Shown here in pieces: positions 17,313 to 24,848 of a DNA stretch of 64,000 nt (position 1 is the stretch's first letter; the number at the start of each line of letters is the position of its first letter). The stretch lies in the NCBI RefSeq assembly GCF_007991635.1, contig NZ_BJYS01000013.1, forward strand, positions 62,001 to 126,000, given 5' to 3'. Origin of the DNA: Adhaeribacter aerolatus (GTDB lineage: Bacteria; Bacteroidota; Bacteroidia; Cytophagales; Hymenobacteraceae). A program made the translations under genes and the position numbers. The notes under the pieces are model-generated. The model saw nothing but the letters and a program-made list of their open reading frames with translations. It did no database searches and was not told where the DNA came from.

Positions 17313-17335
17313 TTTATTCTAAGTTCTTATATTTG
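17306..17335 (+). promoter_or_regulatory. candidate promoter of the ArsR-SRPBCC operon
   Basis: The -10 box TATATTTG (17328-17335) is a perfect match to the Bacteroidota TAnnTTTG consensus. A T-run at 17306-17310 sits 17 bp upstream where the TTTG-type box is expected. The start codon at 17371 is 35 bp downstream. Confidence 0.55.
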
Positions 17336-17350
17336 TAACCAAACGGTTAC
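17335..17350. promoter_or_regulatory. palindromic operator candidate for ArsR-type repressor
   Basis: GTAACC-AAAC-GGTTAC is a perfect 6+6 palindrome beginning on the last base of the -10 box and covering the expected transcription start, 20 bp before the repressor gene. This placement is what an autoregulating ArsR-type repressor would use. Binding is inferred. Confidence 0.6.
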
Positions 17351-17370
17351 GCATTGTATATTACCGAAAG

Positions 17371-17697
17371 ATGAGAAGAGATGTTTTTCAGGCCATTGCT
17401 GACCCTACCCGCCGCGAAATTATTAACCTGTTGGCTCACCAGCAACTTAACTTAAATGCCGTTGCCGAGAAATTTAACGTAAGCCGGCCGGCTATATCCA
17501 AGCACATAAAAATATTAACCGAGTGCGGGCTGGTAGTTATTAACCAGCAGGGCCGTGAGCGGTATTGCCAAGCCGATTTGCGGAAACTGCAGCAGGTAAA
17601 CCAGTGGGTAGAACAATACAAGGCTTTTTGGTCGGGCAAATTAGATGCGTTAGGCGAATTCCTGGCGAAAGAGCAGGACCAACAGAAAAGAGATTAA
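17371..17697 (+). CDS. ArsR-family winged-helix repressor
   Basis: A 108-residue DNA-binding protein. It begins with the family hallmark FQAIADPTRREIINLL and has the helix-turn-helix LNAVAEKFNVSRPAISKHIKIL (about residues 29-50) followed by the wing GLVVINQQGRERYCQ. No metal-binding CVC motif is present, as in the SdpR-like subgroup that pairs with SRPBCC proteins. The partner gene follows 27 bp later in one operon, and a palindrome overlaps the promoter, so autoregulation is likely. The signal sensed is unknown. Confidence 0.93.
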   Translation: MRRDVFQAIADPTRREIINLLAHQQLNLNAVAEKFNVSRPAISKHIKILTECGLVVINQQGRERYCQADLRKLQQVNQWVEQYKAFWSGKLDALGEFLAKEQDQQKRD

Positions 17698-17724
17698 TCC
17701 GGTAACCCTAAAATATATAAAACT

Positions 17725-18153
17725 ATGCAACAGCAACCTTTTGTAATCGAACGCACCTACAACGCCCCGGTACAAGCCGTTTGGGAAGCCATTACGGACA
17801 AAGACAAGATGAAACAATGGTACTTCGACCTGGAGGCGTTTAAGCCCGAAGTCGGGTTTGAGTTCCGGTTTTACGGCGGCGACGACGAAAACCAATTCCT
17901 GCACATCTGCCGGATAACCGAAGTTATACCGGGCCAGAAACTAACCCACACCTGGCAGTACGAAGGCCAACCCGAAGAAACCTTTGTTACTTTCGAATTA
18001 TTTCCGGAAGGCAATCAAACCCGCTTAAAACTCACCCACGAAGGCTTAGAAAAAATTGCTGGCTACGGCCCTATGTTCGCCAGAGAAAACTTTGTTGCCG
18101 GCTGGACCGATATTATTGGTAACCTCTTAAAAGATTTTGTGGAGAAGAATTAG
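17725..18153 (+). CDS. SRPBCC (AHSA1/START-like) domain protein
   Basis: A single-domain 142-residue START-like protein of the Activator-of-Hsp90-homologue group. It shows the family opening IERTYNAPVQAVWEAITDKDKMKQWY and the later strand FELFPEGNQTRLKLTHEGLE, ending with GWTDIIGNLLKDFVE. Such proteins bind hydrophobic ligands in a deep cavity; the ligand is unknown. Its place directly behind an ArsR-type repressor is a widespread arrangement and suggests the pair responds to a small molecule or stress. A strong terminator follows. Confidence 0.92.
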   Translation: MQQQPFVIERTYNAPVQAVWEAITDKDKMKQWYFDLEAFKPEVGFEFRFYGGDDENQFLHICRITEVIPGQKLTHTWQYEGQPEETFVTFELFPEGNQTRLKLTHEGLEKIAGYGPMFARENFVAGWTDIIGNLLKDFVEKN

Positions 18154-18182
18154 ATACTCCCCTTGTAATTTCACAATTACTT

Positions 18183-18231
18183 TTGACCATCGATTTATTG
18201 TTGAAGTTTTTGACAATAAATCGATGGTCAA
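18183..18231 (+). terminator. terminator of the ArsR-SRPBCC operon
   Basis: Perfect 19-bp inverted repeat: TTGACCATCGATTTATTGT (18183-18201) and its complement at 18213-18231, with an 11-nt loop and a following ACTTATTTTAATTT. The stem is long for a terminator, so an additional role in mRNA stability is possible. Confidence 0.8.
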
Positions 18232-18404
18232 CTTATTTTAATTTAACTTGTCCCTAAGAAGCTAATGGAGCGTACCTATATTAGTTGGTGAGGAGTATTA
18301 GTTGGTGAGAAGATTAGAGAAAATCAGATATATATTCGTTAATGAGGTTTTATTTAACCGTTTTGGGAAAGCTGATCTTACATATTATATATAAGGAGGT
18401 TTAT

Positions 18405-18412
18405 TAACTTTG
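18405..18412 (+). promoter_or_regulatory. candidate -10 box of the DUF433 gene
   Basis: TAACTTTG matches TAnnTTTG exactly, 17 bp before the ATG at 18430. No TTTG box lies at the right distance upstream. A ribosome-binding-like AAGGAGGT at 18393-18400 lies just ahead of it and is too far from the ATG to act for this gene. Confidence 0.4.
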
Positions 18413-18429
18413 AAAATTAAGAATATACT

Positions 18430-18666
18430 ATGGCACAAACCCTTTTAGATCGCATAACCATTGACCCGGAAATATGCCACGGCAAGCCAACTATCAGGGG
18501 GTTACGCTATCCGGTTGATAATATGCTGGAATTACTAGCTTCCGGCATGTCCATTGAAGAATTATTAGAAGATTACCCGGATCTGGAGCGGGAAGATTTT
18601 TTAGCATGTATTCAGTATGCCGCTAAATTAACCCAGGTAAAAAGCATTTATCGCATCGCTTCGTGA
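18430..18666 (+). CDS. DUF433 antitoxin-like protein
   Basis: A 78-residue protein with the DUF433 signature: ITIDPEICHGKPTIRGLRYPV, then a winged-helix-like LLASGMSIEELLEDYPDLEREDFLACIQYA. DUF433 proteins (VapB-like fold) are antitoxins of PIN-like DUF5615 toxins. The gene is intact. Its last four bases overlap the GTG of the toxin reading frame at 18663, the normal arrangement of the pair, but that toxin frame is broken, so the antitoxin appears to be an orphan. It could still act as a DNA-binding regulator or protect against related toxins. Confidence 0.88.
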   Translation: MAQTLLDRITIDPEICHGKPTIRGLRYPVDNMLELLASGMSIEELLEDYPDLEREDFLACIQYAAKLTQVKSIYRIAS

Positions 18667-19016
18667 AGTTTATTGTAGATGCGCAACTACCTAAAACATT
18701 AGCAGAATATATAAAGGCTAAAGGTTTTGATGCCTTACATACTTTAGATTTGCCAGATAAAAATTAAACCAAGGACGGCTTTATTGCCGAATTGGCAATC
18801 GCATATCAGCGCATTGTTATTTCTTAAGAAGCCGATTTCCTCGAATCCCATCTTCTGAAAAACCAACCACCTAAACTCTTACTACTTAAAACAGGCAATA
18901 TTCGAAACAGTGAATTACTAGCTTTGTTTGATAAGCATTTCGATTTCTTGATAGAGCTTTTAGCTAAGCATACTTTAATTGAGTTTACGAAAGAGGAAAT
19001 CGTTATTCACGGATAA
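18663..19016 (+). pseudogene. broken DUF5615 PIN-like toxin partner of DUF433
   Basis: Reading from the GTG at 18663 in one frame gives a 117-residue protein interrupted only by TAA codons at 18765-18767 and 18825-18827. The conceptual product begins KFIVDAQLPKTLAEYIKAKG, continues DALHTLDLPDKN-stop-TKDGFIAELA and RIVIS-stop-EADFLES, and ends with a normal stop at 19014-19016. This is the DUF5615 layout: N-terminal acidic Asp6, the middle T.D..I motif and the second D in the 'S..ADF' position. Frame and length are otherwise intact with no indel, so the decay is young, or the stops are read through. The gene before it overlaps by four bases. Confidence 0.8.
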
Positions 19017-19032
19017 ACTTCGCCAGCTTCAA

Positions 19033-19180
19033 CTATGGCGCGGAGGTTGCTTCCGTGACTTATTAGTAAATCTCAAAATACAAAACAATGTACTTTAGGA
19101 AATATTTAGAGAAAGAAGCAGCTTGCAAGAAAATTTTTCAAGATATTTAATTAGACACAGAAGGTACTTCCACGCCCTAT
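19033..19180. repeat. REP-like doublet, copy A
   Basis: Two inverted, related palindromic units: CTATGGCGCGGAGG...CTTCCGTGAC at 19033-19060 and, in reverse orientation, GAAGGTACTTCCACGCCCTA at 19160-19179. Each unit is a short imperfect palindrome centred on GGAAGT/ACTTCC. The same unit pair occurs at 24737-24810. The doublet lies directly behind the broken toxin gene in non-coding DNA. Confidence 0.65.
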
Positions 19181-19218
19181 TGTGCGAGAACAAATAATAT
19201 TTAAGGTCTATATAAAAT

Positions 19219-19755
19219 TTACCTTACCGTGTACTGATAACAATTACTTGTCAACACCACTTCTAAACTCACCGCATCTACAACCCGAAAATGAATATCG
19301 AACATAGCACCTGATGGAATAGCTGTGATGTCCCGCCACAATACTTCCGAACCATTACCTTTATCATTAGTCAGAATAGTTTGTGAAGTTAAGCCATATC
19401 CTAAAGTAAGCCAAGATGTACTGGTACAATTACCATCAACCACATTAGTCGGATCCACGGCTCGTTGTAAAAGATACTCATGGTTGGGCAGAAGGTGATG
19501 AACCCTTACGTCAAGTGTTATAACTTTTGCTAGGTCTGGATTCTGCCGGAATTGAATATGCCCGTTCCTTGCGCCTTCCCCTTTAAGGACAACTTCCAAA
19601 TTATACTTAGATTCCCCTGCTTTTAATTCGTTGGTGCTGAAGTTCCCTGCTGGTTGTAAACTGCTTTCTTTCTCTGTCATTTCTTTTTCGCAAGAGAGCA
19701 TGAGAAATGATACAAACATTAATACTAGAATAAAAAATGGACCATGCTTTTTCAT
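19219..19755 (-). CDS. hypothetical lipoprotein (178 aa)
   Basis: A small lipoprotein: hydrophobic signal (residues 5-20) with lipobox MLSC, then an acidic/polar linker rich in Lys and Glu (EKEMTEKESS), which may be a surface-export signal. The rest is a beta-rich domain with strands such as KYNLEVVLKGEG and HIQFRQNPDLAKVITLDVRVHHL, and two cysteines (about positions 110 and 172). No family was recognised. It stands alone, convergent with the toxin remnant. Function unknown. Confidence 0.7.
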   Translation of the reverse strand: MKKHGPFFILVLMFVSFLMLSCEKEMTEKESSLQPAGNFSTNELKAGESKYNLEVVLKGEGARNGHIQFRQNPDLAKVITLDVRVHHLLPNHEYLLQRAVDPTNVVDGNCTSTSWLTLGYGLTSQTILTNDKGNGSEVLWRDITAIPSGAMFDIHFRVVDAVSLEVVLTSNCYQYTVR

Positions 19756-20089
19756 AATGATATTTATTAAATTAAATTTTTACACGGAATATTATTAATA
19801 ATAGTACGAGTGGGCCAAATTTAAAGCTACCTTTATACAAATTCATTTAGTAAAAATATTACGTGATTTATATAATATGCATTATGAACATCCGCCAGCA
19901 TTCAAAAGAATATTACGGTTAAATTATATGGATTAACCTAGTTTTCACCATGGTTGGTATTAACACCTAAAGTCTCAAATTCTACAACCCATAATAAAAC
20001 AAACCATAACTTCAACACCTCCCCTTACTTTCACTTCCGATATTTTAGCCGTAATTTTACCCCTACATCGTACCGAAAATTCGTGCTGC
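19756..20089. other. divergent intergenic region upstream of tex
   Basis: AT-rich control region between the lipoprotein gene and tex. A TACTTTCA sequence at 20026-20033 resembles a -10 box for tex (one or two mismatches to TAnnTTTG) and would leave a leader of about 50 nt. No gene or repeat seen. Confidence 0.35.
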
Positions 20090-22360
20090 ATGGAAGACTT
20101 ACTGAAACATTTCTTAAAAATTGCTACTGAGCTAAGTATCAGTATTAAACAAGTACAAGCCACTGTACAGTTATTAGACGAGGGCGCTACTGTTCCGTTT
20201 ATTTCCCGCTACCGGAAAGAAGTAACCGGCTCTTTAGACGAGGTGGCCGTGGCCGCCATCCGCGACCGCATGGAGCAACTCCGCGAACTGGATAAACGCC
20301 GCGAGTCTATCCTGAAATCGATAAACGACCAAGGCAAACTAACGCCGGAACTGGAAGCGCAGATTAATGCCGCCGAAACCATGGCTGTGCTCGAAGATAT
20401 TTACCTGCCGTACAAACCAAAACGCCGGACCAAAGCCACCATTGCCCGCGAAAAAGGCCTGGAGCCGCTGGCGACGCGTATTTTTGAGCAGGAACGCTTT
20501 GATGTTACCACCGAAGCCAGCCAATATATTAGTGCCGAGAAAGAAGTTAAAGACACCGAAGAAGCGTTGGCCGGTGCCCGCGACATTATTGCTGAGTGGA
20601 TAAACGAAAACCCGGATGCCCGGGCGCGGATGCGGAATTTGTTCGAGAAAAAAGGCGTGTTTAAAAGCCGCGTGATGCTGGGCAAAGAAGAAGAAGGCCA
20701 GAAATATAAAGATTATTTTGAGTGGGAAGAGCCGATTGAAAAAGCACCTTCGCACCGGATTTTAGCGTTGCGCCGCGGCGAAAAAGAAATGATTCTGATG
20801 CTGAACGCGCAGCCTGAAGAAGAAGCCGCGATTGAAATATTGGAGAACATGTTCGTGAAAGGCAATAACGAGGCTGCCGAGCAAGTACGGTTGGCCGCTA
20901 AAGATGCTTACAAGCGCATGCTCAAACTCAGCATGGAAACCGAAGTGCGCATGAGTTCTAAAAAACGCGCCGATGAAGAAGCCATTCGGGTATTTGCCGA
21001 TAATTTACGCCAATTGTTACTTTCCGCGCCGCTGGGTCAGAAAACCGTATTGGCTTTAGACCCCGGCTTTAGAACCGGTTGTAAACTGGTCGTGCTGGAT
21101 AAACAAGGCAAGCTGCTGCACAACGAAAACGTGTACCCGCACACCGGTAACCGCCAGGCCCAAGAAGCCGCCTCTACGGTTAAATATTTAGCGAATAAAT
21201 TTGAGGTAGAAGCCATTGCCATTGGTAACGGAACTGCCAGTCGCGAAACCGAAACTTTTGTAAGGGGCTTAGGCCTACCGGCCAATATTGCCGTGGTAAT
21301 GGTAAACGAAAGTGGTGCTTCTATTTATTCCGCTTCGGATGTAGCCCGCGAAGAATTCCCGGATTACGATGTTACCGTACGAGGTGCTGTTTCTATTGGC
21401 CGACGCCTGATGGACCCGCTGGCTGAACTGGTAAAAATTGACCCGAAGAGCATTGGCGTGGGCCAGTACCAGCACGATGTAGACCAAACCGCTTTAAAAC
21501 ACAGTCTGGATGATGTGGTCATGAGTTCGGTTAACGCCGTGGGCGTGGAAGTAAACACCGCCAGCAAGCAATTATTAACCTACGTTTCCGGTTTAGGTCC
21601 GAGCTTAGCCCAGAATATTGTGGAATACCGTAACCAAAACGGTCCATTCCGTAGCCGTTCGGAACTGAAAAAAGTACCGCGTTTAGGCGATAAAGCTTTT
21701 GAACAAGCCGCCGGTTTCTTACGCATCCGCGATGCCAAAAACCCGTTGGATGCTTCCGCCGTGCACCCGGAACGCTACGACCTGGTGCAGAAAATGGCCG
21801 CCGATTTAAATGCCACCGTTACCGACCTGATGAAAAGCGCCGAACTGCGCCAGAAGCTCGACTTGAAAAAGTACGTAACCGCCGAAGTAGGTTTGCCCAC
21901 GCTACAGGACATCATGAGCGAGTTAGCCAAACCCGGCCGCGACCCACGCGAAGGTTTCGAAGCGTTTAGCTTTACCGAAGGCGTAAACGAAATGAAAGAT
22001 TTACATCCCGGCATGAAACTGCCCGGCATTGTTACCAATATTACTGCTTTTGGTGCTTTCGTGGATATTGGAGTGCACCAGGATGGTTTGGTACACGTGA
22101 GCCACTTATCTGATAAATTTATCTCTAACCCGGCCGAAGCGGTGAAAGTGCACCAGAAAGTGGAAGTAACGGTGCTGGAAGTAGACGTGGCTCGCAAGCG
22201 GATTGCTTTGTCGATGAAAACAGACCCGTATGCGGCCGGTAAACCAAGTGGTGAACGTGGAAACGGCGGCGGTAGAAAAGGTGGCAACAGTAAACGCGAA
22301 GAAGAACCAATGGATGATTTTCAGGCGAAGTTGGCTAAGCTGAAAGGCATGTTTAAATAA
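20090..22360 (+). CDS. tex: Tex-family RNA-binding transcription accessory protein
   Basis: A cytoplasmic nucleic-acid-binding protein of 756 residues with the full Tex architecture: helical N-terminal region (FISRYRKEVTGSLDEVAVAAIRDR, LPYKPKRRTKATIAREKGLEPLA), a YqgF/RNase-H-like domain (about 320-460; VLALDPGFRTGCKLVVLD, AIGNGTASRETE), a helix-hairpin-helix region (SGLGPSLAQNIVEYR), and a C-terminal S1 domain (about 640-710; GIVTNITAFGAFVDIGVHQDG). The tail is Gly/Arg/Lys-rich. It is a single-gene unit with a terminator after it. Tex is implicated in transcription fidelity; the precise role is unsettled. Confidence 0.97.
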   Translation: MEDLLKHFLKIATELSISIKQVQATVQLLDEGATVPFISRYRKEVTGSLDEVAVAAIRDRMEQLRELDKRRESILKSINDQGKLTPELEAQINAAETMAVLEDIYLPYKPKRRTKATIAREKGLEPLATRIFEQERFDVTTEASQYISAEKEVKDTEEALAGARDIIAEWINENPDARARMRNLFEKKGVFKSRVMLGKEEEGQKYKDYFEWEEPIEKAPSHRILALRRGEKEMILMLNAQPEEEAAIEILENMFVKGNNEAAEQVRLAAKDAYKRMLKLSMETEVRMSSKKRADEEAIRVFADNLRQLLLSAPLGQKTVLALDPGFRTGCKLVVLDKQGKLLHNENVYPHTGNRQAQEAASTVKYLANKFEVEAIAIGNGTASRETETFVRGLGLPANIAVVMVNESGASIYSASDVAREEFPDYDVTVRGAVSIGRRLMDPLAELVKIDPKSIGVGQYQHDVDQTALKHSLDDVVMSSVNAVGVEVNTASKQLLTYVSGLGPSLAQNIVEYRNQNGPFRSRSELKKVPRLGDKAFEQAAGFLRIRDAKNPLDASAVHPERYDLVQKMAADLNATVTDLMKSAELRQKLDLKKYVTAEVGLPTLQDIMSELAKPGRDPREGFEAFSFTEGVNEMKDLHPGMKLPGIVTNITAFGAFVDIGVHQDGLVHVSHLSDKFISNPAEAVKVHQKVEVTVLEVDVARKRIALSMKTDPYAAGKPSGERGNGGGRKGGNSKREEEPMDDFQAKLAKLKGMFK

Positions 22361-22390
22361 ATTAGCCACTGATAAGATTCTAAATATTTA

Positions 22391-22424
22391 AAAAAGCTCC
22401 TTTATAATAAGGGGCTTTTTTTAT
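22391..22424 (+). terminator. terminator of tex
   Basis: AAAAAGCTCCTTT pairs with AAGGGGCTTTTTTT around a short AT loop, with one G-U pair and a strong T-run. It begins about 30 bp after the tex stop. Confidence 0.8.
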
Positions 22425-22664
22425 TTGGGCAATTAGTTAAACCAATATTTAGTACCGGCTACTTGTTACCCCAAAGTGTAGAATTGGCCACCACCTATCT
22501 TCCGCACATTGTAGAATAATTCCACACATCTAAAATATACAAACTTCCCTGAATATTCAATAACTTATTGTTAATAAGCATTTTAACTAAAATAAAAATT
22601 TCTGGCACGACTATCGGATATAGAACTGGCAATGAACACTATTAAATCACAAACAAATACCCTT

Positions 22665-23060
22665 ATGAAAAAAGTTGTTTTGTCTGCCTTTGCTTTTGCT
22701 ATGTTCACTGCGGTTTCTGCTAACGCCCAAACTGCTCCATCAACTCAAACGCCTGCTGCCACTGGCACTACTCAAACCGGGACTCAAGGTGCTGCCCAAA
22801 CTGGCGCTGGCGCTACCCAATCTACAACAACCACTACCACTACTACCGCTACAGAAGAAACTAAGACAGCGGTTACGGTAGAAGAATTACCAGCCGGCGT
22901 AAAAACTACCCTGGCCAGTGCAACCTTAAAACCGTGGACTGCTACCGAAGCGTTTTTAGTTAAAGGTGCCGATGGAAAAGAATATTATGCCATCAACCTG
23001 AAAAAAGATAATGAAACCGGCAGCGTTAAGCTGGATAAAGAAGGCAAACCAGTTAAATAA
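22665..23060 (+). CDS. secreted Thr/Gln/Ala-rich protein with PepSY-like C-terminus
   Basis: The ATG at 22665 gives a clean signal peptide (MKKVVLSAFAFAMFTAVSANAQ); an in-frame ATG at 22632 would add eleven residues that spoil it. After cleavage comes a low-complexity stretch of about 50 residues dominated by Thr, Gln, Ala and Gly (including a run of Thr), then a compact domain of about 65 residues with LPAGVKTTLAS...WTATEAFLVKGADGKEYYAINLKKDNE, resembling PepSY-like small periplasmic domains of Bacteroidota. No partner is in an operon with it. Function unknown; the linker may let the C-terminal domain reach across the periplasm. Confidence 0.75.
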   Translation: MKKVVLSAFAFAMFTAVSANAQTAPSTQTPAATGTTQTGTQGAAQTGAGATQSTTTTTTTTATEETKTAVTVEELPAGVKTTLASATLKPWTATEAFLVKGADGKEYYAINLKKDNETGSVKLDKEGKPVK

Positions 23061-23269
23061 ATAATTTGCACCGAAAGTGCATCCGCGCTGATAATTAAGG
23101 TTAAAGCGAAAAATCAATCTAGAACACCAGTAACTTTTAACAATTAGCTTAGTTTGTATAATGTATTCTGCCTGAATACCACTTATACCTGATTATTGTA
23201 GTACTGTCTGGTCAAATAAAATTATGAAAAAATTCGTTTAATAATTGCTTTAACCTTTTTACCAAACAG

Positions 23270-23300
23270 AGAAAAAGCCGGGCATTCCCCGGCTTTTTCT
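23270..23300 (+). terminator. strong terminator upstream of the NtrC-type gene
   Basis: Perfect 13-bp stem AGAAAAAGCCGGG / CCCGGCTTTTTCT with a 5-nt loop and a T-rich tail. It lies 210 bp after the secreted-protein gene and only 36 bp before the regulator start, so the regulator promoter must be within or just after it. Confidence 0.8.
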
Positions 23301-23335
23301 TTTACATTTACGTAATCAGCGTATTTTTATCAGGC

Positions 23336-24667
23336 ATGCCCAAAATCTTATTAGTTGAAGACGACTTAACTTTTTCGCTTATTCTGGAAGGTTTCCTGAA
23401 GAACCAGGGCTACGCAGTAGAAGTAGTGCACCGGGTAAAGGATGGCATTAAGTCCTTATCTAACCAGACGTACCAATTATTGCTGATAGATTACCGGCTA
23501 CCCGACGGCACCGGCTTTGAGATACTGGAAGCCATTAAGGCCAAAGCTTTACCGCTGCCCGTTATCATGATGACCAGCTTCCGGGAAGTAGGAACGGCCG
23601 TACGCGCCATGCGTTTAGGGGCTTTCGATTATATTACCAAACCCGTTAACCCCGACGAACTGCTGATGGTGGTGCAGGAAGCCTTAAACAAAAAGGAAAC
23701 GCCGCCCGCTGCCAAAGAAAACAAAACGCCTCTGCTAATTCAGGGCCACAGCGAAGCTTCTAAACAACTTTACGATTTTATCAGTTTGGTTGCCCCTACC
23801 GAGATGTCGGTAATTATACAAGGCGAAAGCGGTACCGGTAAGGAGTATGCCGCCCTTACCATTCACCGCCAGAGTAAACGCGCTGAAGCGCCTTTTGTGG
23901 CCATCGATTGCGGCGCTATTTCGGGCGAACTAGCTAACAGCGAATTATTCGGCCACGTAAAAGGCGCTTTTACCGGGGCTTTAAGCGATAAACAAGGATT
24001 ATTTGAAGCGGCGCAGGGCGGCACTGTTTTTCTGGACGAAGTAGGCAACCTGAGCTACGAAATTCAGGTGAAGCTTTTACGTGCCTTGCAGGAACGCGTA
24101 ATACAACCCTTGGGCAGCAATAAGCAAATAAATATTGATGTGCGGGTAATTACGGCTACTAATGAGGATTTAATAAGCAGTGTTAAAAACGGCGCATTTC
24201 GGGAAGATTTATACCACCGGCTAAACGAATTTAAAATTAAAGTGCCGGCTCTCCGCGACCGCGGTAACGATCTGGAAGAATTTGTCCGGCATTTTACCAA
24301 CTTGGCGAATCAGGAATTAGGCCGGCAAGTAACTGCTTTTGCGCCGGAAGTAATGGCAATATTTCAGTCCTACCATTGGCCCGGCAACTTGCGCGAACTC
24401 CGGAATGTGGTACGGCGGGCGGTGCTTTTAACCTCTGGTGCAACAGCCGGAAAAGAAACCCTGCCCGACGAGATGGTACTGGCCATACAGGAAACACCTA
24501 AACCAGAAGGCCCGGACCTGAAAGCCCGGCAGGAAGCCACCGAGCGGGAATTAATTTTAAAAACCTTGCAGGAAGTTAAATACAACAAATCGAAAGCAGC
24601 TCGTTTGCTCAACATCGACCGGAAAACGCTTTACCTGAAGTTAACCAAGTACAACATACCGGCCTAA
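23336..24667 (+). CDS. sigma-54-dependent response regulator, NtrC family
   Basis: Activates sigma-54 promoters when phosphorylated. The 443 residues contain a receiver domain (1-120; phospho-acceptor Asp52 in [10 protein letters not shown], acidic pair Glu8-Asp9, Thr in MMTS, Lys in FDYITKPV), an AAA+ domain with Walker A GESGTGKE, the sigma-54 contact loop GAFTGA, Walker B VFLDEVG and arginine-finger region LREDLYHRL, and a C-terminal Fis-type helix-turn-helix ([20 protein letters not shown]). It is convergent with a hybrid histidine kinase, a plausible but unproven partner. Confidence 0.96.
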   Translation: MPKILLVEDDLTFSLILEGFLKNQGYAVEVVHRVKDGIKSLSNQTYQLLLIDYRLPDGTGFEILEAIKAKALPLPVIMMTSFREVGTAVRAMRLGAFDYITKPVNPDELLMVVQEALNKKETPPAAKENKTPLLIQGHSEASKQLYDFISLVAPTEMSVIIQGESGTGKEYAALTIHRQSKRAEAPFVAIDCGAISGELANSELFGHVKGAFTGALSDKQGLFEAAQGGTVFLDEVGNLSYEIQVKLLRALQERVIQPLGSNKQINIDVRVITATNEDLISSVKNGAFREDLYHRLNEFKIKVPALRDRGNDLEEFVRHFTNLANQELGRQVTAFAPEVMAIFQSYHWPGNLRELRNVVRRAVLLTSGATAGKETLPDEMVLAIQETPKPEGPDLKARQEATERELILKTLQEVKYNKSKAARLLNIDRKTLYLKLTKYNIPA

Positions 24668-24736
24668 AGCTTTAAACGGCCTCCAGGAAATTTACTTTGC
24701 GTTGAATATTTTTCACCAACTATTTTTCTCCATACG

Positions 24737-24810
24737 CTCTATGGCGCGGAAGTTACTTCCGTGCCTTACTTGGGTAGTAAACAGAGCATGAAAGTAACTT
24801 CCGCGCTAGA
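24737..24810. repeat. REP-like doublet, copy B
   Basis: Unit 1 (24739-24767) contains the near-perfect palindrome GGCGCGGAAGT-T-ACTTCCGTGCC; unit 2 (24786-24808) is the same unit in reverse, GAAAGTAACTTCCGCGC. They are about 20 bp apart, a compact inverted doublet, in the gap between convergent genes. Copy A lies at 19033-19180. Confidence 0.7.
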
Positions 24811-24848
24811 AAAAGCCAGCATATTTGGCCCCACTGAACATTAGAAAC

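Noticed and set aside
19975-20163. 62-aa minus-strand frame across the tex start
   Set aside because: It overlaps the start of tex and lies in an AT-rich promoter region.
21775-22287. 170-aa open frame antisense to tex
   Set aside because: It is a mirror of the codon bias of the long tex coding frame and has no recognisable domain, start context or promoter.
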